Positions 39,370-48,121 of a stretch of DNA of 64,000 nt are shown here, piece by piece; position 1 is the first letter of the stretch, and each line of letters opens with the position of its first letter. The translations under genes and the position numbers were made by a program. The DNA is from an uncultured Oscillibacter sp. (GTDB taxonomy: Bacteria; Bacillota; Clostridia; Oscillospirales; Oscillospiraceae): NCBI GenBank assembly GCA_910583785.1, contig CAJTZK010000010.1, positions 1-64,000 on the forward strand, read 5' to 3'. The notes below the pieces were generated by a model that saw only the letters and a list, made by a program, of their open reading frames with translations, was not told the origin of the DNA and searched no databases.

Positions 39370-40473
39370 TCAGGCCATCCAGGCCTCCAGCCCCAGGGCG
39401 GAGAAGGGGGCCTCCATGTAAAAGGAATAGCGGCCCAAGGAGCCGATGAGCCCCAGGGAGTCCTCTGTCAGGTAAAAGTTCTCCGTGGAATCCGGATCGA
39501 GGAAAGTCTTGGCTTCTTCTATCTGGAGGCCCTCCGCCTCGTCCCGGTCAAGGCTTTCATCCCAGATTTGTTTACAGTGGAACGCGCCGCTGTCCAGCAG
39601 GTCCTCCACCGTCCGGTCCGGCCCCAGGATATCCCGGAGGGCCAGGGCCTCCCCGGTTTCCAGATCCATGGTCAATCCGGCGTACCAGTCGTTTGGATGG
39701 GCGGCGATCATAAAGCAGCTGCTCGCATAAATCCGAAGGGAGAGGAGCCCCCGGTCCGCCCGGGTCACCACACCATTGCGGATGATTTCCCCCCGCATTT
39801 CCCACTCCGGGCGGAGGGCCTCCTCGTGATAGCCGTAAAAGAACGCCTCCCGGATGCGGCCGTTGACCTTTTCCCGGTGGGGAAAGTCCTTCAGCCAGCT
39901 TCCGTATTGGGGGTACTCGATTTCAGCCCGGAAGCCCAGCCGGGGGTTCTGGTAGAGGTAGAGCTGCCAGTGCAGACGGTCCGGGGCCTCCTTCCCGCCG
40001 CCCCATTGGCGGTCGTAAACCACCGGCCCCGGCGGCACGTCGAACCGCAGGGGCGTGTTCAGGTCCATGTCCGCCGACAGCTCCGCCGTATAAACGGCGG
40101 CGGCCTGAAAGGCGGCGGTCTCCTCGTCCGCCTCCCCTGTCCGGTTCCAGTCCGGATTTTGAGTCAGTACGGGTTCAAAGAAGTTGGAAAAGGTGTACCA
40201 ATCCCGCTCCTCATCCCACGTACAGGTGTAGGATTCCCTCCAGAACAGTCCCTCCGGATCCTCCAGCAGAAGCTCCCGCTCCTCCCCGGCGGGGGCGAAG
40301 TAGACCGTGTAGGTTCCCTCCACGCCGTGCTGGCGGAAGCCCTGCTGCAAAAACAGCAACTCCTGCCGGACCATGGGCGGCGGCTCCGGCGCTTCCGGCG
40401 TAGGATGGCCTTCCCCTCCACAGGCGGACAGCAGGGTCAGGGCCAGCATGAACGTCCAGATTCGGTTTTTCAT
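39370..40473 (-). CDS. RsiV-like lipoprotein (DUF3298/DUF4163)
   Basis: A 367-aa lipoprotein: signal peptide with lipobox LSAC (Cys18), a proline-rich linker (PTPEAPEPPPM), then DUF4163-like and DUF3298-like domains (EIEYPQYGSWLKDF near 205; TMDLETGEALALRDILGPDR near 282-301). These are the extracellular domains found in RsiV, the lysozyme-binding anti-sigma factor. It lacks an anti-sigma N-terminus or membrane helix. It stands divergent from an ECF sigma/RsiV pair, so it may belong to the same cell-envelope response. Confidence 0.78.
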   Translation of the reverse strand: MKNRIWTFMLALTLLSACGGEGHPTPEAPEPPPMVRQELLFLQQGFRQHGVEGTYTVYFAPAGEERELLLEDPEGLFWRESYTCTWDEERDWYTFSNFFEPVLTQNPDWNRTGEADEETAAFQAAAVYTAELSADMDLNTPLRFDVPPGPVVYDRQWGGGKEAPDRLHWQLYLYQNPRLGFRAEIEYPQYGSWLKDFPHREKVNGRIREAFFYGYHEEALRPEWEMRGEIIRNGVVTRADRGLLSLRIYASSCFMIAAHPNDWYAGLTMDLETGEALALRDILGPDRTVEDLLDSGAFHCKQIWDESLDRDEAEGLQIEEAKTFLDPDSTENFYLTEDSLGLIGSLGRYSFYMEAPFSALGLEAWMA

Positions 40474-40575
40474 CCTCCTGGTCTCCTTTCAAGGTGATTT
40501 TCTCCATTATAAAACCGTCCCGCCGGGCCCGCAAGAGACCTCCCCGGGCCCGGCGGGAAATAATTTCCCGCCCCC

Positions 40576-40604
40576 TCAAACTTTTCGCCCCCCTTCTCCG
40601 TCTA
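40576..40604 (+). promoter_or_regulatory. ECF-type promoter upstream of the sigma gene
   Basis: TCAAAC (40576-40581), 17 nt, CGTCTA (40599-40604). This matches the SigV/SigM-type pattern TGAAAC-N16/17-CGTCTA and predicts autoregulation. Confidence 0.75.
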
Positions 40605-40675
40605 TACTACAGAAGCCGCCCAAAGCCCAGGCGCCGGACAGGGCGGCGGAGACCCGATCAGAAAGGAGCATCGAT

Positions 40676-41155
40676 GTGACGAAGGAAGAAATCGTGGCCT
40701 CGTTCCTCATTGAGACCCAGGCCCGGTCCTACCGCCTGGCTTACAGCGTCCTCCAGAACCGGGAGGAGGCCCTGGACGCGGTGCAGGCCGCCGCCTGCCG
40801 GGCCCTGGAGCGGCAGGACAGCCTCCGGGACCCCGGGGCCGTGAAGACCTGGTTTACCCGGATTTTGATGAACGCCTGCAACGACACCCTGCGCCAGAGG
40901 GGAAGGGTGGTCCCCTTCCCGGAGGAGGGCCCGGAGCCGGGCCGGGAGGACCCGGAGCCCCCGGACGAGTCCCTGGCCCGGCGGGTGGACGCCCTTCCGG
41001 CGGAGGTGGGGACCGTCATCAAGCTGCGGTTTTACGAGGAGCTGACCCTGAGGGAAATCGGTGAGGTCACCGGGCAGAACATCAACACGGTGAAGAGCCG
41101 CCTGTACGCGGGGCTGAAAAAGCTGCGCGTGGCGATGGAAGGAGCGGAAATTTGA
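40676..41155 (+). CDS. ECF sigma factor (SigV-like)
   Basis: A 159-aa ECF sigma factor. Start GTG 40676 after AAAGGAGC; an ATG two bases upstream is out of frame and followed by TGA. Region 2 lies around QARSYRLAYSVLQNREEALD (about 12-31) and region 4 HTH around LTLREIGEVTGQNINTVKSR (about 122-141). It directs RNA polymerase to envelope-stress genes. The anti-sigma gene overlaps by 4 nt, the usual sigma/anti-sigma coupling. Confidence 0.92.
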   Translation: MTKEEIVASFLIETQARSYRLAYSVLQNREEALDAVQAAACRALERQDSLRDPGAVKTWFTRILMNACNDTLRQRGRVVPFPEEGPEPGREDPEPPDESLARRVDALPAEVGTVIKLRFYEELTLREIGEVTGQNINTVKSRLYAGLKKLRVAMEGAEI

Positions 41156-42003
41156 TGAACGAATTCAAACGAGCCAAAGAGGACTATGACAACATCCCCA
41201 TTCCCCAGGAGCTGGACGCCCGGGTCCGGGCGGGCATCCAGGAGGGCCGGGCCCTCTGCCGGGCCCGCCGGGGCCGGATGGTCCGCCGCTGGGGAGCGGC
41301 CGCCGCCTGCTTTGTCCTGATGCTGGCGGGGCTGAACCTGTCCCCCACCATTGCCAAGGCGGCGGCGGACGTGCCCCTCCTGGGGGGGCTGTTCCAGGTG
41401 CTGACCTTCGTGGACTACGAAAAGACCGAGGACGGCATCCACTACGACGTATCCGTCCCCCAGGTGGAGGCGGAGAGCGGCCTGGCGGAACGGGTCAACG
41501 CCGCCATCCAGGAGAAGGTGGACGCACACCTGGCCAAGGCCCAGCAGGACTGGGACGACTACCGGGAGGCGTTCTTCGCCACTGGCGGAACGGAAGAGGA
41601 GTGGGCGGACCGGGAGATGGACGTCATCGTGGACTATGAGGTCAAGAGCCAGAGCGGCAGCCGGGTCTCCTTCGTGGTGACCTTCGCCGAGGGCTGGGTG
41701 GCCTCCATGGAGGAGCGGTACTACTACAACCTGGACCTGGCCGAAAACCGGGACCTGGCCCTCCGGGACTACCTGGGAGAGGATTGGGTGGAAACCTGTA
41801 ACGCCTCCATCCAAAAGCAGATTGACGCGAGTGTGGACGAGGAGGGCTTCACCCTGTTCTTCACGCCGGAGGAAGGCGGCTTTACCACTGTGGATGAGAA
41901 CACCGGGTTCTACATCCGGGAGGACGGCACGGTGGTGGTGTGCTTCCCCGAGTACAGCATCGCCGCCGGAGCGGCGGGTATGCCGGAATTCCCCATCAAC
42001 TGA
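41152..42003 (+). CDS. RsiV-type anti-sigma factor
   Basis: A 283-aa protein: cytoplasmic N-terminus (1-44), one membrane helix (about 45-64, RRWGAAAACFVLMLAGLNLS), DUF4179-like start (LGGLFQVLTFVDYE), then a C-terminal DUF3298 domain (YYYNLDLAENRDLALRDYLG and ENTGFYIREDGTVVVCFPEY). In B. subtilis, RsiV binds lysozyme through this domain and is then proteolysed to free SigV. ATGA overlap with the sigma gene. A terminator (GAGGCCGCCCC/GGGGCGGCCTC, 42014-42038) follows and is shared with trpB. Confidence 0.88.
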   Translation: MMNEFKRAKEDYDNIPIPQELDARVRAGIQEGRALCRARRGRMVRRWGAAAACFVLMLAGLNLSPTIAKAAADVPLLGGLFQVLTFVDYEKTEDGIHYDVSVPQVEAESGLAERVNAAIQEKVDAHLAKAQQDWDDYREAFFATGGTEEEWADREMDVIVDYEVKSQSGSRVSFVVTFAEGWVASMEERYYYNLDLAENRDLALRDYLGEDWVETCNASIQKQIDASVDEEGFTLFFTPEEGGFTTVDENTGFYIREDGTVVVCFPEYSIAAGAAGMPEFPIN

Positions 42004-42052
42004 ACAATGCGGAGGAGGCCGCCCCATGGGGGCGGCCTCTGGCCGTTAGGGT

Positions 42053-43435
42053 TCAGCCCAGTCCCGGAACCTGGGGGAGCCTGGCAAGGCTGGCCTCCAG
42101 TTCTGCGTCTGTGGGCACGTAGTCCGTCATTTCCCCGTTGTGGAACTTTTCATAGGCCGTCATATCGAAGTACCCGGTTCCGGTGAGGCCGAAGAGGATG
42201 GTTTTCGCCTCCCCGGTTTCCCGGCATTTCAGCGCCTCGTCCATGGCGGCCCGGATGGCGTGGCTGGACTCCGGGGCCGGGAGGATGCCCTCCGCCCGGG
42301 CGAAGAGCTCCGCCGCCTCGAAGACCTTCGTCTGCTCTACGGACAGGGCTTCCATATATCCGTCGTGGTAGAGCTGGCTCAGCACGGGGCTCATGCCGTG
42401 ATACCGGAGGCCCCCGGCGTGGTTGGCGGAGGGGATGAAGCCGCTGCCCAGGGTGTACATTTTCGCCAGGGGGCAGACCATTCCGGTGTCGCAGAAGTCA
42501 TAGGCAAATTTCCCCCGGGTGAAGCTGGGGCAGGAGGCGGGCTCCACGGCCAGGATGCGGTAGTCCCGCTCTCCCCGGAGCTTTTCGCCCATGAAGGGGG
42601 AGATGAGGCCCCCCAGGTTGCTGCCGCCCCCGGCGCAGCCGATGATGACGTCTGGGACCACGCCGTACTTGTCCAGGGCCGCTTTGGCCTCCAGGCCGAT
42701 GATGGACTGGTGGAGCAGCACCTGGTTTAAAACGCTGCCCAGCACGTAGCGGTAACCGGGCTGGGCGGCGGCGGCCTCCACCGCCTCGCTGATGGCGCAG
42801 CCCAGGGAGCCAGTGGTGCCGGGGTGCTCCGCCAGGATTCTCCGGCCCACCGCCGTCTCCATGGAGGGGGAGGGGGTGACGGAGGCGCCGTAGGTCCGCA
42901 TGACCTCCCGGCGGAAGGGCTTTTGCTCGTAGCTGACCTTCACCATATAGACCTTGCAGTCCAGCCCCAGGTAGGCGCAGGCCATGGAGAGGGCGGTGCC
43001 CCACTGGCCCGCCCCGGTCTCGGTGGTGACGCCTTTGAGGCCCTGCCGCTTGGCGTAGTAGGCCTGGGCGATGGCGGAGTTCAGCTTGTGGGAGCCGGAG
43101 GTGTTGTTCCCCTCGAACTTGTAGTAGATGTTCGCCGGGGTCTGGAGTACTTCCTCCAGACAGTAGGCCCGGACCAGGGGAGAGGGGCGGTACATTTTGT
43201 AGAAGTCCCGGATTTCCCGGGGGATGGGGATTTCCGCCGTATCGTTGTCCAGCTCCTGCCGGATGAGCTCGTCGCAGAAGACGCCCCGCAGGTCCCCGAA
43301 GCCCATGGGGGCCCCGGTGCCGGGGTTGAGCAGGGGGGCGGGCTTGGCCTTCATGTCGGCCCGGACGTTGTACCAGGACTCCGGCAGCTCCGCCTCGGAG
43401 AGATAGGTTTTGTAAGGGATGGTTTCCAACTTCAT
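42053..43435 (-). CDS. trpB: TrpB-like tryptophan synthase beta chain, stand-alone (TrpB2 type)
   Basis: A 460-aa PLP enzyme, longer than classical TrpB (~400 aa), like the TrpB2 subgroup. PLP lysine in NTSGSHKLNSAIAQAYY (Lys117), catalytic region TETGAGQWGTALSMACAYLG, phosphate loop CAGGGSNLGG near 285, and C-terminal LTGTGYFDM. It joins indole and serine to make tryptophan. No trpA or other trp gene is nearby, so it may salvage indole from the gut. A tryptophan T-box precedes it. Start ATG 43435; longer in-frame readings run into the T-box RNA. Confidence 0.92.
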   Translation of the reverse strand: MKLETIPYKTYLSEAELPESWYNVRADMKAKPAPLLNPGTGAPMGFGDLRGVFCDELIRQELDNDTAEIPIPREIRDFYKMYRPSPLVRAYCLEEVLQTPANIYYKFEGNNTSGSHKLNSAIAQAYYAKRQGLKGVTTETGAGQWGTALSMACAYLGLDCKVYMVKVSYEQKPFRREVMRTYGASVTPSPSMETAVGRRILAEHPGTTGSLGCAISEAVEAAAAQPGYRYVLGSVLNQVLLHQSIIGLEAKAALDKYGVVPDVIIGCAGGGSNLGGLISPFMGEKLRGERDYRILAVEPASCPSFTRGKFAYDFCDTGMVCPLAKMYTLGSGFIPSANHAGGLRYHGMSPVLSQLYHDGYMEALSVEQTKVFEAAELFARAEGILPAPESSHAIRAAMDEALKCRETGEAKTILFGLTGTGYFDMTAYEKFHNGEMTDYVPTDAELEASLARLPQVPGLG

Positions 43436-43483
43436 GACGCTTGCTCCTTTCCAAGATAGAGGTTCTCCCGGAGGCGGAGCGTC

Positions 43484-43788
43484 AAAAAAGGACCTCCGTC
43501 CACGAAAGGACCCGTTACAGGTACCTTTGGGACAAAAGCCTTGAAACTTCTGCGGTGCCACCCAAATTGGCGATGGAACATCGCCCGCTCGGCGGCGCGC
43601 CAACACGCGCCTTTCCTTGGTAACGGGGGAAAAGCCCGTCGGAGCGTAATGGGGAACATCCCGTTCAGCCCGCCCTCCGCGGTCCATTCAACAGGCTTGT
43701 TTCTGCCGCCATTCCACCATCGGCGGCTCTCTTTGAGAACCAAGGCCCTGCCTACTCGTCCGCGTCATCGGTTTGCGCTTGTGAACTT
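43484..43788 (-). promoter_or_regulatory. Tryptophan T-box leader of trpB
   Basis: The minus strand carries the T-box antiterminator sequence GGGTGGCACCGCAGAAG (complement of 43547-43563). A stem-loop terminator with T-run is the complement of 43484-43525. A specifier-loop region with AATGGACC offers a UGG (Trp) codon (complement of 43684-43686). Uncharged tRNA-Trp would bind the specifier and the T-box bulge and allow read-through into trpB. Confidence 0.9.
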
Positions 43789-43794
43789 GGGCAC

Positions 43795-43824
43795 AGGATA
43801 CGCCTCCCGGGGCGGTTTTGTCAA
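43795..43824 (-). promoter_or_regulatory. Promoter of the T-box/trpB transcript
   Basis: Minus strand TTGACA (complement of 43819-43824), 18 nt, TATCCT (complement of 43795-43800). Confidence 0.65.
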
Positions 43825-43957
43825 GCCCTAAAATTTATTTTGACAAATCGGACAAGTTTGGCGGACGATGCGCCGTAAAATTTCAGCAAAGCTGACGGGG
43901 GCAAAAGAAGGGGTATGTTTTTCTCCAGGACGGCCAAGCTAGTGCCGAGGTGATTCC

Positions 43958-45256
43958 ATGGATTCCATTTGGAAGCAGACGGCGGAGCTGCCCCGGTTCG
44001 CTCCCCTGGAGGGGGATTTGAAAACGGACGTGCTGGTAATTGGCGGCGGCATGGCGGGCCTGCTGTGCGCCTATTGGCTGGACCGGGCGGGAGTGGACTA
44101 CGCCCTGGTGGAGGCCAGGCGGCTCTGCGGAGGCGTGACGGGGAACACCACCGCCAAGCTCACGTTCCAGCACGGGCTGATTTACGCCCGGCTCCTCCGG
44201 GAGTTCGGCCTGGGGCGGGCCCGGCTGTACCTGGAGGCCAACCGGGCCGCCCTGGGGCAGTACCGGGAGCTCTGCCGGGAAGCCGGGTGCGATTTTCAAG
44301 AGCGGGACGCCTATGTCTACGCCCTGACGGACCGGAGGAAGCTGGACCGGGAGCTGGAGGCCCTGGAACGCCTGGGCTTCCCGGCGGAGTTCTCCCGGAC
44401 TCCGGCCCTGCCCATGCCCACGGCGGGGGCGGTGAAATTCACGAAACAGGCCCAGTTCCACCCCTTGAAGTTTGCCGCCGCCATTGCCAAGGGGCTGCGG
44501 ATATTCGAGGGGACCAAGGTCCTGGAGCTGGCCCCCGGCCGGGCGGTGACAAACCGAGGGACGGTGACGGCGGAGAATATCGTTGCCGCCACCCATTTCC
44601 CCCTGCTGAACAAGCACGGGGCTTATTTCCTCAAGCTCTATCAGGCGCGGTCCTATGTCCTGGCCCTGGAAAATGTCCCGGAGGTGGGCGGCATGTACGT
44701 GGACGAGGGGGAGAAGGGGCTGTCCTTCCGGGATTACAAGGGGTTTCTCCTCCTGGGCGGCGGCGGCCACCGGACCGGGAAGAAGGGCGGCGGCTGGCGG
44801 GAGCTGGAGGACTTCGCGAAACGGCGCTATCCCCAGGCGGGGATCGCCGCCCGCTGGGCCGCCCAGGACTGCATGACCCTGGACGGCGTGCCCTACGTGG
44901 GGCGGTACTCCCGGGGGACGAAGGGCCTCTACGTGGCCACGGGGTTCAACAAGTGGGGGATGACCTCCTCCATGGCGGCGGCGCGCCTGCTGGCGGATTT
45001 GGTCCAGGGGAAGGAGAATCCCTGGGCGGAGCTCTTCAGCCCAAGCCGGAGGGTCCTCCGGCCCCAGCTGGCGGCGAATGCCTGGGAGTCCACGATGGGC
45101 CTGCTGACCCCCACGGTGCCCCGGTGTCCCCACATGGGCTGCGCCTTGAAGTACAACCCCCAGGAGCACAGCTGGGACTGCCCCTGCCACGGGTCCCGGT
45201 TTGGGGAGGACGGGGAGCTCCTGGACAACCCGGCCACGGACGGCAAACGGTTGTAG
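43958..45256 (+). CDS. FAD-dependent oxidoreductase with C-terminal Rieske domain
   Basis: A 432-aa fusion. The N-terminal DAO-type FAD fold has VLVIGGGMAGLLCAYWL near 25-41, then the family-conserved GVTGNTTAKLTFQHGLIY near 59-76. The C-terminal Rieske [2Fe-2S] site is CPHMGC near 393-398 and CPCHGS near 412-417. This is the YhfW type of oxidoreductase, shorter than the usual ~510 aa. The substrate is unknown. The mRNA start is unclear; the region upstream holds only the T-box of the divergent trpB. Weak hairpins (45301-45320 and 45356-45380) follow. Confidence 0.85.
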   Translation: MDSIWKQTAELPRFAPLEGDLKTDVLVIGGGMAGLLCAYWLDRAGVDYALVEARRLCGGVTGNTTAKLTFQHGLIYARLLREFGLGRARLYLEANRAALGQYRELCREAGCDFQERDAYVYALTDRRKLDRELEALERLGFPAEFSRTPALPMPTAGAVKFTKQAQFHPLKFAAAIAKGLRIFEGTKVLELAPGRAVTNRGTVTAENIVAATHFPLLNKHGAYFLKLYQARSYVLALENVPEVGGMYVDEGEKGLSFRDYKGFLLLGGGGHRTGKKGGGWRELEDFAKRRYPQAGIAARWAAQDCMTLDGVPYVGRYSRGTKGLYVATGFNKWGMTSSMAAARLLADLVQGKENPWAELFSPSRRVLRPQLAANAWESTMGLLTPTVPRCPHMGCALKYNPQEHSWDCPCHGSRFGEDGELLDNPATDGKRL

Positions 45257-45444
45257 GGGGTACGTGATTTCCCCCCCGGGGGCACATGGGCGGACGCGTC
45301 AGCCGGAGGTCCGGCTTTTCTGGAATCCGGTGAGAGCGGCCCGCCTTTCCATGGGCCCGGCGGATAGCCCGCCGGGTATCCGGGAACCGTATACGGCGGC
45401 GGCGGGACCAGGCGGGCCCCGCCGGATTGAGAGGAGGATGTTTC

Positions 45445-46392
45445 ATGAAAACCGACTACAGAAAGGCGGCGGTGATCGGCTGCGGCAACGTGGGGGCGTC
45501 CATTGCTTTCCGCTTTTTGCAGCAAGGGCTGTTCACCCGCCTGGTGCTTTTGGACGCCAACCGGGACAAGGCGGAGGGAGAGGCCATGGACCTCCGGGAC
45601 GGGCTGCCCTATGGCGCGGCCATGGAGATCACCGCCGGGGACTATGATGACCTGGCGGACTGCGCCCTGGCGGTCATTACCGCCGGGGCCAATCAGAAGC
45701 CCGGGGAGACCCGGCTGGACCTCATTGGGAAGAATACGGAGATTCTCCGCTCCATTTTGCGGGAGATTACCGCCCGGAGTTTCGGGGGCATCCTGCTGGT
45801 GGTGGCCAATCCGGTGGACGTGCTGACCTACGCGGCCTGGAGGCTGTCGGGCTACCCCCGGGAGCGGGTGATGGGCTCGGGCACGGTGCTGGACACCGGG
45901 CGGCTGAAGCAGCTGCTGGGGGCGGAGCTGGAGGTGGACAGCCGGAACATCCACGCCTTCATCATCGGGGAGCACGGGGACAGCGAGCTGGCGGTGTGGA
46001 GCGAGGCCAACGTCTCCGGCCTGGACCTGGAGGACTTCTGCCGGGTCCGGGGGCAGACCCTGGGGACGGAGAACCGGGAGCGCCTGTACCGGGAGGTCCG
46101 GGACAGCGCCTACCAGATTATTGAGCGGAAGGGGGCCACGTATTACGGCATCGCCATGGCGGTGGGCCGCATTGCGGAGGCCATTGTAAAGGACGAACGG
46201 GCGGTGCTGCCCGTGTCGGCGGTACTGGACGGGCAGTACGGGATGAACGGCCTGGCGCTGAGCCTGCCGTCCATCGTGGGGCGGAAGGGCTTGCAGGAGA
46301 TTCTGGAGATGCCCCTGAGCGGGGAGGAGCGGGCGGCGCTGGAGGCCTCGGCGGAGCAGATGCGGGAGGCCATCGGGACGCTGCGCCTGTGA
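45445..46392 (+). CDS. ldh: L-lactate dehydrogenase
   Basis: A 315-aa NAD-dependent LDH. GxGxxG in VIGCGNVGASIA (10-21), NAD-binding Asp38, substrate loop AGANQKPGETRLDL (80-93), catalytic HGD in IGEHGDSE (His177) and the usual VLDTGRL. Reduces pyruvate to lactate. RBS GAGGAGG, ATG 45445. LDH and malate dehydrogenase share the fold; the Gln in GANQKPGE at the specificity loop favours lactate. Confidence 0.9.
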   Translation: MKTDYRKAAVIGCGNVGASIAFRFLQQGLFTRLVLLDANRDKAEGEAMDLRDGLPYGAAMEITAGDYDDLADCALAVITAGANQKPGETRLDLIGKNTEILRSILREITARSFGGILLVVANPVDVLTYAAWRLSGYPRERVMGSGTVLDTGRLKQLLGAELEVDSRNIHAFIIGEHGDSELAVWSEANVSGLDLEDFCRVRGQTLGTENRERLYREVRDSAYQIIERKGATYYGIAMAVGRIAEAIVKDERAVLPVSAVLDGQYGMNGLALSLPSIVGRKGLQEILEMPLSGEERAALEASAEQMREAIGTLRL

Positions 46393-46398
46393 GGATTG

Positions 46399-46436
46399 GC
46401 GGAACGCCGGACAGGGGGGCCTGGACGGCGTTCCCG
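46399..46436. terminator. Bidirectional terminator between ldh and sigK
   Basis: GGAACGCCG (46401-46409)/CGGCGTTCC (46426-46434), 16-nt loop. Confidence 0.55.
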
Positions 46437-46438
46437 GC

Positions 46439-47143
46439 TTATTTGGCCCTGGGGGCCGGGCTTTCCTGGAGGGCCTCCCGGAGCTTTTCCAGCGCCCGCT
46501 TTTCGATGCGGGACACATAGCTCCGGGAAATGCCGAAGGAGGAGGCGATCTCCCGCTGCGTCAGGGGTACGGTGCCCCCTAGGCCGTAGCGCAGGCGGAC
46601 GATTTCCGCCTCCCGGGCGGTGAGGCGCTCCCGGACCAGATGATGGAGCCGCAGGGCGTTGTCGCGGTCGTGGAGGTCCTCCAGCATGGTGTCGTCCACG
46701 CCCACGATGTCCATGAGCTGGAGGGCGTTCCCGTCCTTGTCGGTGTCGATGGAGTCAGAGAGGGAGACCTCTCCCTGGAGCTTCTTCTGGCCCCGGAAGT
46801 ACATGAGGATTTCATTTTCAATGCACCGGGCGGCGTAGGTGGCGAGCCGGGCACCCTTCGTGGGATCAAAGCTGGAGATGCCCTTGATGAGGCCGATGGT
46901 GCCAATGGAGATCAGATCCTCCTGGTCGGCGCTTTGGGTGTAGTATTTTTTAATAATATGCGCCACCAGCCTCAGGTTCCGTTCAATCAGTACCTGCCGG
47001 GCCTCCGGGTCTCCTCCGGCGTACTTCTCCAGCCATTCCCGTTCCTCGGCGGCGGACAGGGGCTTGGGAAAGGACCCGCCGCCGGAGAGGCGCAGGGAAA
47101 ACAGCAGCGTGTTGGCAAACAGCAGCAGCGCGGCAGACAGCAT
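46439..47143 (-). CDS. sigK: RNA polymerase sporulation sigma factor, pro-sigma-K
   Basis: A 234-aa sigma factor. The hydrophobic pro-sequence (about 1-20) is followed by GGGSFPKPLS (21-30), the hallmark of pro-sigma-K. Then region 2 (ERNLRLVAHIIKKY; EDLISIGTIGLIKGISSFDP) and region 4 (PLTQREIASSFGISRSYVSR). It is the late mother-cell sigma of sporulation. The gene is continuous, with no skin-type insertion. RBS GAGGAGG. It indicates an endospore former. Confidence 0.94.
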   Translation of the reverse strand: MLSAALLLFANTLLFSLRLSGGGSFPKPLSAAEEREWLEKYAGGDPEARQVLIERNLRLVAHIIKKYYTQSADQEDLISIGTIGLIKGISSFDPTKGARLATYAARCIENEILMYFRGQKKLQGEVSLSDSIDTDKDGNALQLMDIVGVDDTMLEDLHDRDNALRLHHLVRERLTAREAEIVRLRYGLGGTVPLTQREIASSFGISRSYVSRIEKRALEKLREALQESPAPRAK

Positions 47144-47270
47144 AAAACCTCCTCACCGGGGGATAACCCCGGCTGCCGCTTTCCCGGCTGGCGGCGGACC
47201 GAATTTTGGGGCGGGAACGCCCGCCCTCTCCTCTTAACCTATGAAAGCCGGGGAAGTCCCTATGCGGCCA

Positions 47271-47299
47271 TTGTCTTTGTCCGGCGGATATGGTATACT
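47271..47299 (+). promoter_or_regulatory. Promoter of the GIY-YIG/GNAT pair
   Basis: TTGTCT (47271-47276), 17 nt, TATACT (47294-47299). Confidence 0.6.
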
Positions 47300-47329
47300 C
47301 CCAAGCAAAGAACGAAGGGAGGCGCCGGC

Positions 47330-47641
47330 ATGGGGTGGACGGTCTACATCCTCCGCTGCGGGGACGGAACCCTTTACACGGGCTGCACCAACGACCTGCC
47401 CCGGCGGCTGGAGGCCCATCGGAGCGGCAGGGGGGCGAAATACACCCGGAGCCGCCTGCCAGTGGCCTTGGCGTACCAGGAGGAGGCGGCGGACAAATCC
47501 GCCGCCCTCCGGCGGGAGGCGGCTATCAAGCGTCTGGACCGCTGGAAAAAGCTGGCGCTGATTGGGGAAAAGGAGGGGCAGGATGGAGATCCGGCCGCTG
47601 CGGGAGACGGACAGCCGCCTGGAGGTCAGCCGGATTTATGA
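47330..47641 (+). CDS. GIY-YIG nuclease-domain protein (YhbQ/UPF0213)
   Basis: A 103-aa protein with the GIY-YIG variant TVYILRCGDGTLYTGCTNDL at 4-23, catalytic Arg in DLPRRLEAHRSGRGAKYTRS, and Glu in RREAAIKRLDRWKK. YhbQ-like proteins are small putative nucleases. The C-terminal ~25 residues (after LALIGEK) are low-complexity and overlap the next gene by 59 nt, so they are probably a run-on tail past the true domain. RBS GGGAGG. Confidence 0.85.
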   Translation: MGWTVYILRCGDGTLYTGCTNDLPRRLEAHRSGRGAKYTRSRLPVALAYQEEAADKSAALRREAAIKRLDRWKKLALIGEKEGQDGDPAAAGDGQPPGGQPDL

Positions 47642-48047
47642 GGAGAGCTGGAAGGCCGCCTGCCGGGGCATCGTTCCCCAGGCTTATTTGGACGGCATTC
47701 CCGCCGGGCGCTGGGCGGAGGCCCTGGATCGGGCCGGATGGGATACCCTCGTCCTGGCCGGGGGGAGCGGCTGGCCGGGATGGCCAGGCTTCGGGGAGGT
47801 GGTGTCCCTCTATTTGCTGCCGGAGTCCATGGGCAGGGGCTATGGAAAAGTCCTGCTGGAGGCGGCGGTGAACCATTTGGCCGGGCAGGGCTTCCGGGAT
47901 GTGCTCCTCTGGGTGCTGGAGGAGAACCTCCGGGCCCGGCGTTTCTATGAAAAGGCCGGGTTTGTCTGTTCCGGAGATTTTATGGAGGACGAGATCGGCG
48001 GGAAGCCCCTCCGGGAGGTCCTGTATTGGCGCCATATGATCCCATAG
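47583..48047 (+). CDS. GNAT-family N-acetyltransferase
   Basis: A 154-aa GNAT: MEIRPLRETDSRLEVSRIYE at the start, EVVSLYLLPESMGRGYGKVL (acetyl-CoA loop SMGRGYG) near 77-96, and RRFYEKAGFVCSGDF near 124-138. The stretch LVLAGGSGWPGWPGFGE is shorter than the usual beta2-beta4 region, so a small internal deletion is possible. Start ATG 47583 with GGAGGGGC upstream, inside the preceding gene. Confidence 0.85.
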   Translation: MEIRPLRETDSRLEVSRIYEESWKAACRGIVPQAYLDGIPAGRWAEALDRAGWDTLVLAGGSGWPGWPGFGEVVSLYLLPESMGRGYGKVLLEAAVNHLAGQGFRDVLLWVLEENLRARRFYEKAGFVCSGDFMEDEIGGKPLREVLYWRHMIP

Positions 48048-48050
48048 CGC

Positions 48051-48087
48051 AAAAGGGCCCCGGGTCTTCCTGACCACGGGGCCCTTT
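48051..48087. terminator. Terminator between GNAT and feoB
   Basis: GGGCCCCG (48055-48062)/CGGGGCCC (48077-48084), T-run after and A-run before. Confidence 0.75.
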
Positions 48088-48121
48088 CCAATTCCAAAGA
48101 GGCGTCTCCGGAGAGCCTGGT

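Noticed and set aside
43436..43687. N-terminal extension of the TrpB reading frame
   Set aside because: The extension is translated T-box RNA; the conserved protein begins at ATG 43435.
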